Source: an uncultured Desulfurellaceae bacterium
Lineage (GTDB): Bacteria; Campylobacterota_A; Desulfurellia; Desulfurellales; Hippeaceae
Assembly: GCA_913056505.1 (NCBI GenBank)
Contig: CAJXLZ010000015.1
Coordinates: 1-11,335 of the forward strand
Direction: 5' to 3'
DNA length: 11,335 nt
Shown: positions 7,363 to 11,335 of the stretch, piece after piece
How positions within the stretch are numbered: the stretch's first letter is position 1
How the letters are laid out: the number at the start of each line of letters is the position of its first letter
Position numbers and translations under genes: made by a program
The notes under the pieces: generated by a model
The model's database searches: none
Told to the model about the DNA's origin: nothing
Seen by the model: only the letters and a program-made list of their open reading frames with translations

Positions 7363-8229
7363 CTATTTATTTATATCTCTATGCAAAACATTTACTTTGT
7401 AATTCATACTGGTAATAAAATCTTTTAGATGTTCTACTATTGTCACGGATCTATGTTTACCGCCCGTGCACCCTACAGATATTGTAAGATAATTTTTAGA
7501 TTCCTTTTTATACATAGGAAGGAGATCTTTTAACATGGTGTGTATATGGTTTAAAAACAGTTTTGTTTCCGATCTGCTCATAATAAAATCATAGGTTTTT
7601 TTGTATAGTCCCGTTGTATCTCTTAGCTCATTTACAAAATATGGATTTGGTAGAAAACGTACATCAAATATGTTGTCGCTTTCAAGTGGCAGCCCATATT
7701 TAAACCCAAATGATATCAGTTGTATAAAAGGAGCTTTGCTATTTTGCATAAATTTATTTAATATAAACCTTTTTAAATCATTTGGTGAAAATGATGTTGT
7801 ATCTATAGTCATATCTGCAAGAGACTTAACAGGCTGCATCATTTCTTTCTCGCTCTCTATAGCTTTTTTTAACGGGATATTGTTGAGTATGCTTAATGGA
7901 TGTGTTCTTCTTGTCTGCGAGTATCTATTTATAAGCTGGTTCTTATTTGCTTCTAAGAATATTATATTTATGTTTATGCCACTGTGCAGCATCAACTCTT
8001 TTGTATTTTTAATATCATTAAATATGTTTATATCTCTTATGTCGCATACAGCGGCAACCTTTGTTATGTTTGAGTCGATATGCTCAATAAATTCAATGAG
8101 TTTCGGGAATAGAGGGAGAGGCATATTATCTACGCAATAGTACCCTATGTCTTCAAATTCATTTAGCGATATGGTTTTGCCCGACCCTGATAAACCCGTT
8201 ATTAGAACTACATCGGTTAATTTAGACAT
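7363..8229 (-). CDS. rapZ: RNase adapter RapZ / YvcJ-family nucleotide-binding protein
   Basis: This is a RapZ/YvcJ family P-loop protein that binds and hydrolyses ATP or GTP. In E. coli RapZ presents the sRNA GlmZ to RNase E and so tunes GlmS and cell-envelope precursor synthesis; the partner here is unknown. Counting from the start chosen here, Walker A GLSGSGKT is at 12-19, followed by GYYCVDNMP, TRRTHPLS, SFGFKYGLP, DVRFLPNPYF and the C-terminal GCTGGKHRSV. All are hallmark motifs. I chose the ATG at 8229 (288 residues) because it places the P-loop as in known members and leaves an 8-base overlap with ptsN. An in-frame ATG at 8253 would add eight residues. The extreme C terminus (NVLHRDINK) has fewer basic residues than E. 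coli RapZ, so the RNA role is uncertain. Confidence 0.94.
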   Translation of the reverse strand: MSKLTDVVLITGLSGSGKTISLNEFEDIGYYCVDNMPLPLFPKLIEFIEHIDSNITKVAAVCDIRDINIFNDIKNTKELMLHSGININIIFLEANKNQLINRYSQTRRTHPLSILNNIPLKKAIESEKEMMQPVKSLADMTIDTTSFSPNDLKRFILNKFMQNSKAPFIQLISFGFKYGLPLESDNIFDVRFLPNPYFVNELRDTTGLYKKTYDFIMSRSETKLFLNHIHTMLKDLLPMYKKESKNYLTISVGCTGGKHRSVTIVEHLKDFITSMNYKVNVLHRDINK

Positions 8230-8692
8230 ACGATTGAATTTTAGATTCTGCATCTTTTATTATATTTTTTATGTCGTCCGGTGTTCTGCATTTTAAAATT
8301 TTTTCCTTAACATCGTTGCTTTTAAATATTTTTGCTACTTTTGTTAGCGCTTTTAATTGTATAGAGGGTTTAATGCTGGGAGCAAGAATAACGAAAAAGA
8401 TTTGTGTTTGTAGTCCATCCAACGATTCAAAGTCTACAGGTTTTTTAGTTATAAAAAGACCCCCAATTAGTTTCGACAATTTATCTGTTTTGGCATGTGG
8501 AAGGGCAAAAGCATTGCCTAAAGCGGTGCTGCCAAGCATTTCTCTTAATTTTAACAAACTAAATATTTCATCGGCTGAAATATTAGCTACGCCTGAAAGC
8601 CTTTGCGATGCCTTTTTTAAACATTCATATTTATCGGCACAATCCAAATCTGTTACTATAATGTTTAAAAATGATAAGACGGACGAGTTCAT
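8222..8692 (-). CDS. ptsN: PTS EIIA-Ntr domain protein (PtsN type)
   Basis: This is a single EIIA domain of the fructose/nitrogen class, which takes a phosphate from an HPr-like carrier and acts as a regulator rather than in sugar uptake. The motif LGNAFALPHAK contains the phosphorylated histidine, His66 from the start used here, matching His73 of E. coli PtsN (GNGIAIPHGK). I chose the ATG at 8692 (156 residues) because it overlaps the hpf stop as ATGA and gives the usual length. A longer frame to 8743 only reads through hpf in another phase. No strong Shine-Dalgarno is present, so translation is probably coupled to hpf. Upstream phosphotransfer partners (ptsP, ptsO/ptsH) and hprK are not in the window. 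Confidence 0.93.
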   Translation of the reverse strand: MNSSVLSFLNIIVTDLDCADKYECLKKASQRLSGVANISADEIFSLLKLREMLGSTALGNAFALPHAKTDKLSKLIGGLFITKKPVDFESLDGLQTQIFFVILAPSIKPSIQLKALTKVAKIFKSNDVKEKILKCRTPDDIKNIIKDAESKIQSYV

Positions 8693-9198
8693 CTTGTTTC
8701 TATCAGTCCAATGTTGCCATTCTTTTTTTTGTAAACAACACATACCTTTCCATTTTCGGCGTTATTAAATACAACAAATTGGTTATTTTTATCATCAAGC
8801 TTCATAATAGCCTCTTCTATTGTTAGAGGCTTGGGTATGAACTCCTCACGCACAATTAGAGTTTCATTATCGGATGGTGCTTCTGTAACTTCATTTCCTT
8901 TTGAATTTTTGCCCTTCTCCTGTAATTTTTCTTTAAATTTTTTAAGTTGTTTTTCCGCTGAGTCATATACCAAATCTATGGATGAGTACATATCATTTGA
9001 CATCTCTTTTGCCTTTATAATTTTTCCTGCCACATTTATTTTAACATCTGCTATCTGCCTATAACCCTCAACGCTTAAAACAACATCTATGCCGATAATT
9101 CTTGTGCTTAATTTATTTAGCCTGCCCAACTTTTTTTCTGCAAAGTTTCTTAATGCATCTGTAAGCTCTGTATTCTTTGCCGTAATACTTATATTCAT
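8689..9198 (-). CDS. hpf: Ribosome hibernation-promoting factor, long form
   Basis: HPF binds the decoding centre of idle ribosomes; the long form also dimerises through its C-terminal domain to build 100S ribosomes in stationary phase or stress. The N-terminal RaiA/YfiA domain spans about 1-95 (MNISITAKNTELTDALRNF). A polar linker rich in Lys, Asn, Glu and Ser (96-112) precedes the C-terminal dimerisation domain (113-169), with EEFIPKPLTIEEAIMKLD and VVYKKKNGNIGLIE. At 169 residues it is at the short end of the long class because of a short linker. TAAGGAGA upstream is a strong Shine-Dalgarno. The hpf-ptsN-rapZ order is the classic one of rpoN-linked clusters, although rpoN is not upstream here. 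Confidence 0.95.
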   Translation of the reverse strand: MNISITAKNTELTDALRNFAEKKLGRLNKLSTRIIGIDVVLSVEGYRQIADVKINVAGKIIKAKEMSNDMYSSIDLVYDSAEKQLKKFKEKLQEKGKNSKGNEVTEAPSDNETLIVREEFIPKPLTIEEAIMKLDDKNNQFVVFNNAENGKVCVVYKKKNGNIGLIETR

Positions 9199-9214
9199 AA
9201 AGTCTCCTTAAAAA

Positions 9215-9568
9215 TTAGTTATTATGGTGGTGCTCACAAACATCTTCATATGTTTTGTTGAGTTTGTTGTTAATAAAATCTTCAACTATCTTTCTTGGCG
9301 ATTCCGGCACAACATTTGTTATTACCTCTATGTTTGCTGCATTCAATATATCCACGGCTTTTGGGCCTATACCTGACACTATCAATACATCTGCATTTTG
9401 GGATTTTATCCATTCGGGGAATGACCCTTCAATATGTTCAGGTGTAGGTGTTGTTTCTGTAGCAACTATTTTTTTATCTTCAATATCGAAAAACATAAAC
9501 TCACTTGCATGGCCAAAATGGGCACTTAAGATACCCCGATCAACAGGAATAGCAACCCTTACCATCAT
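9215..9568 (-). CDS. NifX/NifB C-terminal-like small protein (FeMo-co biosynthesis family)
   Basis: The protein belongs to the dinitrogenase iron-molybdenum cofactor biosynthesis superfamily (NifX, NifY, NifB C-terminal, MTH1175), an RNase H-like fold of about 100-120 residues. Typical features are IPVDRGILSAHFGHASEF (7-24), ADVLIVSGIGPKAVDIL (59-75) and NIEVIT (79-84). Cys111 and the C-terminal His cluster (113-115) could bind metal. A TGGAGG Shine-Dalgarno precedes the ATG; a second ATG follows directly. Stand-alone members are frequent in anaerobes without nitrogenase, and nothing else here points to nitrogen fixation, so a role in iron-sulfur or other metallocluster handling is inference. 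It lies 44 bases after the J-domain gene and 16 bases before hpf. Confidence 0.9.
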   Translation of the reverse strand: MMVRVAIPVDRGILSAHFGHASEFMFFDIEDKKIVATETTPTPEHIEGSFPEWIKSQNADVLIVSGIGPKAVDILNAANIEVITNVVPESPRKIVEDFINNKLNKTYEDVCEHHHNN

Positions 9569-9612
9569 AAAATATAACCTCCATTTTAAAATAACAAATT
9601 TGTTTCAACATT

Positions 9613-9978
9613 TTAAAAAAATTTATCTTGCCACCAAACATAATATTCAGAATCGGATTTCGACTTATGTTTTTCGTTGTTTTTTATATATTCTGTTACC
9701 ACCGTTTCAAGTTCATTTTCTTTGATAGTTAGAAATTCTACACCTTCTATATCAAAGTCATCCTTTGTAAGTATATTATATGCAGTATTAATATCTTTAA
9801 ATACATTTTCTGCATTTTTCATTCTGCTAACATCCGGATGGTATTTTTTGGAAAGCTTGATATATCTATCTTTTATTATCCAGTTTGGAGCTTTTTCATC
9901 AACGCCAAGTATTTTTCTTGAAATTATTTCATACTCCTGTCTCTTTTTTACCTTTTGAAATGTGAAATCGTATATCAT
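9613..9978 (-). CDS. Small J-domain protein
   Basis: This 121-residue protein carries a J domain at about 14-72 with the invariant HPD at 47-49 (KKYHPDVS) after a basic helix II (YIKLSKKY), and NTAYNIL in helix IV. A J domain stimulates the ATPase of an Hsp70 such as DnaK. The glycine/phenylalanine, zinc-finger and C-terminal substrate domains of true DnaJ are absent. Instead there is an acidic and Lys-rich stretch (73-109) and an aromatic end, YYVWWQDKFF. It is therefore a specialised co-chaperone or adaptor (class C); the client is unknown. Its ATG overlaps the stop of the peptidase gene as ATGA, so the two are co-translated, and it precedes the NifX-like gene. Confidence 0.88.
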   Translation of the reverse strand: MIYDFTFQKVKKRQEYEIISRKILGVDEKAPNWIIKDRYIKLSKKYHPDVSRMKNAENVFKDINTAYNILTKDDFDIEGVEFLTIKENELETVVTEYIKNNEKHKSKSDSEYYVWWQDKFF

Positions 9979-11153
9979 AGATAGGTAATCTCACGAGAAT
10001 ATTTATTAAAAGGCTCAACGCCGTTTTTGGTTACAATGTAGGTGTTTTCTATGCCGACGGCTCCCCTATTTTCAAACGCTATTTTAGGTTCAAAGGCATA
10101 AGTCATACCTTCATCCAATGGATAGTCCTGATTTTTGGCTATGAATGGGAACTCATCAAGTTCAATCCCAATGCCATGTCCTACAAATGGCACCTGATTT
10201 GATTGTATGCCCATAAAATTATCTTTATATCCTGCTTTTTCGGCCATTTCCAGCGATTTGTAGTAAATTTCCTCTGCAATAACGCCGGGCTTTGCATAAT
10301 CCTCCATCCACTCAAGCACTTCTCTGCAGAAATTATATGCGTTCACGTACTCTTGTTCCAAGTGACCTATTGCAAATATTCTTGTCTCGTCCGACATATA
10401 ACCTGCATAATTGCCTAAGAAATCTACTGTAATTGGTGTATTTGCCTCTATTTTTTCAAACGATGCGCCCTCAGGATAGCTGGTGTATGGTCCTAACCCC
10501 GCTGTGGGTTTAAGTGGCGCTGATGGATAAGCGCTTCTGGCGCCGGAATGAACATGCCCCATAAATACCTCTCCGTTAAATCCCCTCATTCTGCATAAGC
10601 CCTGATGACCCCTTTTTCTTGTCCTATATTCCAACTCTGCGCTGGCTTCGATCTCTTTCATACCACTCTTTAGTATTTTTTTTGCATCATTCATAGTTTC
10701 ATCAAGCATTTCTGCGGCTTTTTTCATTAAACTAATCTCATAGCTATCTTTTCTACTTCTTTGCCACCTTATGTCGCCCGATATATCAACAAATTTTGAA
10801 TTTTTAAAAATTTTCTGTAATCTTTCGAATATATCTACGGATAGTACATCCTTTTCTATACCTATAGTGTTAAATTTAATGTTGCGCTCATTTAAAATAT
10901 TGGTTGATTCGCTTAAGCCTTTAACCGGTATCAGATTGTCTTTTTCAATTGGGGACTCATTTTCGGCTCTTTTGTAGCCTCTGCGTATCATAAAAATTGA
11001 CCTATTATCGTTTGAAATAGCAAGCAAGCCAGACGGTATTGTATTGGAATAGTAGAACATATCTGCATTTTGCATAATTAGAGCTATATCTATGCCTTTT
11101 TTCTTTAGCGTATCTGACAATTTCTTGATTCTGCCAGAAATAATGTTTTTCAT
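9975..11153 (-). CDS. M24-family metallopeptidase (Xaa-Pro aminopeptidase-like)
   Basis: This is a creatinase/aminopeptidase P-fold protein of 392 residues, in the normal range. An N-terminal creatinase-like domain (about 1-130) precedes the pita-bread catalytic domain. All five metal ligands of M24 enzymes are visible: Asp244 (TVDF), Asp255 (SDETR), His326 (GHGIGIELDE), Glu355 (FEP) and Glu369 (GIEN). A dinuclear Mn/Co/Zn-type hydrolase cleaving X-Pro bonds from peptides is likely. There is no signal peptide, so it is cytoplasmic. The segment GHVHSGARSAYP (199-210) marks a particular subgroup I cannot name. TAAGGAGGC is a strong Shine-Dalgarno. It is the first gene of the minus-strand operon, behind two promoter-like sequences, and overlaps the J-domain gene by 4 bases. 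Confidence 0.92.
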   Translation of the reverse strand: MKNIISGRIKKLSDTLKKKGIDIALIMQNADMFYYSNTIPSGLLAISNDNRSIFMIRRGYKRAENESPIEKDNLIPVKGLSESTNILNERNIKFNTIGIEKDVLSVDIFERLQKIFKNSKFVDISGDIRWQRSRKDSYEISLMKKAAEMLDETMNDAKKILKSGMKEIEASAELEYRTRKRGHQGLCRMRGFNGEVFMGHVHSGARSAYPSAPLKPTAGLGPYTSYPEGASFEKIEANTPITVDFLGNYAGYMSDETRIFAIGHLEQEYVNAYNFCREVLEWMEDYAKPGVIAEEIYYKSLEMAEKAGYKDNFMGIQSNQVPFVGHGIGIELDEFPFIAKNQDYPLDEGMTYAFEPKIAFENRGAVGIENTYIVTKNGVEPFNKYSREITYL

Positions 11154-11192
11154 AAAAGTGCCTCCTTAGCATTCAACCTATCCAAACAACGC

Positions 11193-11221
11193 ATTATACA
11201 AATAAATTTATGATAATTCAA
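11193..11221 (-). promoter_or_regulatory. Proximal sigma-70-type promoter of the peptidase-to-pyrB operon
   Basis: Read on the minus strand, TTGAAT (11216-11221) and TATAAT (11193-11198) are separated by exactly 17 bases. The -10 is a perfect consensus. Transcription would start near 11186, leaving a leader of about 33 bases before the peptidase ATG. Confidence 0.7.
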
Positions 11222-11234
11222 CGGATTTGTAGAC

Positions 11235-11264
11235 TATATACAGTAGATTAATGTTAGATGTCAA
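11235..11264 (-). promoter_or_regulatory. Distal, second sigma-70-type promoter
   Basis: Read on the minus strand, a perfect TTGACA (11259-11264) is followed after 18 bases by TATATA (11235-11240). It lies just upstream of the proximal promoter and in the same direction, so the operon may have tandem promoters. The -10 is less good than that of the proximal one. Confidence 0.45.
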
Positions 11265-11284
11265 ATGAACAAAATACCCCTCCC

Positions 11285-11312
11285 TTTACTTTTTGAGTGA
11301 GCAAAAAGTAAA
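11285..11312. repeat. Perfect 11-bp inverted repeat at the right edge
   Basis: TTTACTTTTTG (11285-11295) and CAAAAAGTAAA (11302-11312) are exact reverse complements with a 6-base loop. It is followed by ACAAAAACTCACCCGC. The hairpin is AT-rich and lies upstream of the tandem promoters. It may be a dispersed non-coding repeat or the terminator of a gene beyond the window. Confidence 0.6.
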
Positions 11313-11335
11313 CAAAAACTCACCCGCTACAATAA

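Noticed and set aside
7601..8140. Plus-strand open frame of 179 codons
   Set aside because: It is antisense to rapZ, which has all its hallmark motifs; the antisense frame shows none and its composition is that of a shadow.
8693..8743. 17-residue N-terminal extension of PtsN
   Set aside because: It reads through the 3' end of hpf in another frame. The ATGA overlap at 8689-8692 gives the family's usual length and phase.

Overview
The window is AT-rich bacterial DNA from a flagellated, probably Gram-negative and possibly anaerobic organism. It carries the flagellar export gate and the FlhF/FlhG pair, a PTS-Ntr type regulator, long-form HPF, and a NifX-like small protein. This mix fits groups such as Deferribacterota, Desulfurella/Hippea or Desulfobacterota relatives, but the sequence alone does not settle the phylum. 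No rRNA, tRNA, CRISPR array, transposase or phage gene was seen.

Left part (1-1850): about 310 bases of clustered palindromic repeat units, followed by an AMP-forming acyl-CoA synthetase of the acetyl-CoA synthetase type that lacks roughly its first 165-175 residues. What remains is one open frame of 486 codons. Its acyl pocket is not that of an acetate enzyme, because both the key Val and the key Trp positions are Gly.

Middle (1851-6382, + strand): a 404-base gap holds a good sigma-70-like promoter, a perfect 7-bp inverted repeat just downstream of it, and a 29-codon leader ORF that overlaps the start of flhA. The tight flagellar operon flhA-flhF-flhG follows (4-base overlap, then a 1-base gap). 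FlhA is the export gate; FlhF (SRP-type GTPase) and FlhG (MinD-type ATPase carrying the DQAxxLR FlhF-activating motif) set flagellum position and number. The usual flhB and fliA neighbours are not in the window.

Right part (6456-11335, - strand, convergent with the flagellar genes): one compact operon reading leftwards, M24 aminopeptidase > small J-domain protein > NifX-like protein > hpf > ptsN > rapZ > pyrB. Its longest gap is 44 bases and three of its junctions overlap. Two promoter-like sequences in tandem and a strong Shine-Dalgarno precede the peptidase gene. The core hpf-ptsN-rapZ is the remnant of the classic rpoN-linked cluster but has no hprK. Upstream of the promoters, at the window edge, lies a perfect 11-bp inverted repeat.

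I found no convincing new multi-gene system. The most interesting items are the altered pocket of the truncated synthetase, the repeat cluster next to its broken end, the structured leader of the flagellar operon, and the unusual make-up of the minus-strand operon.
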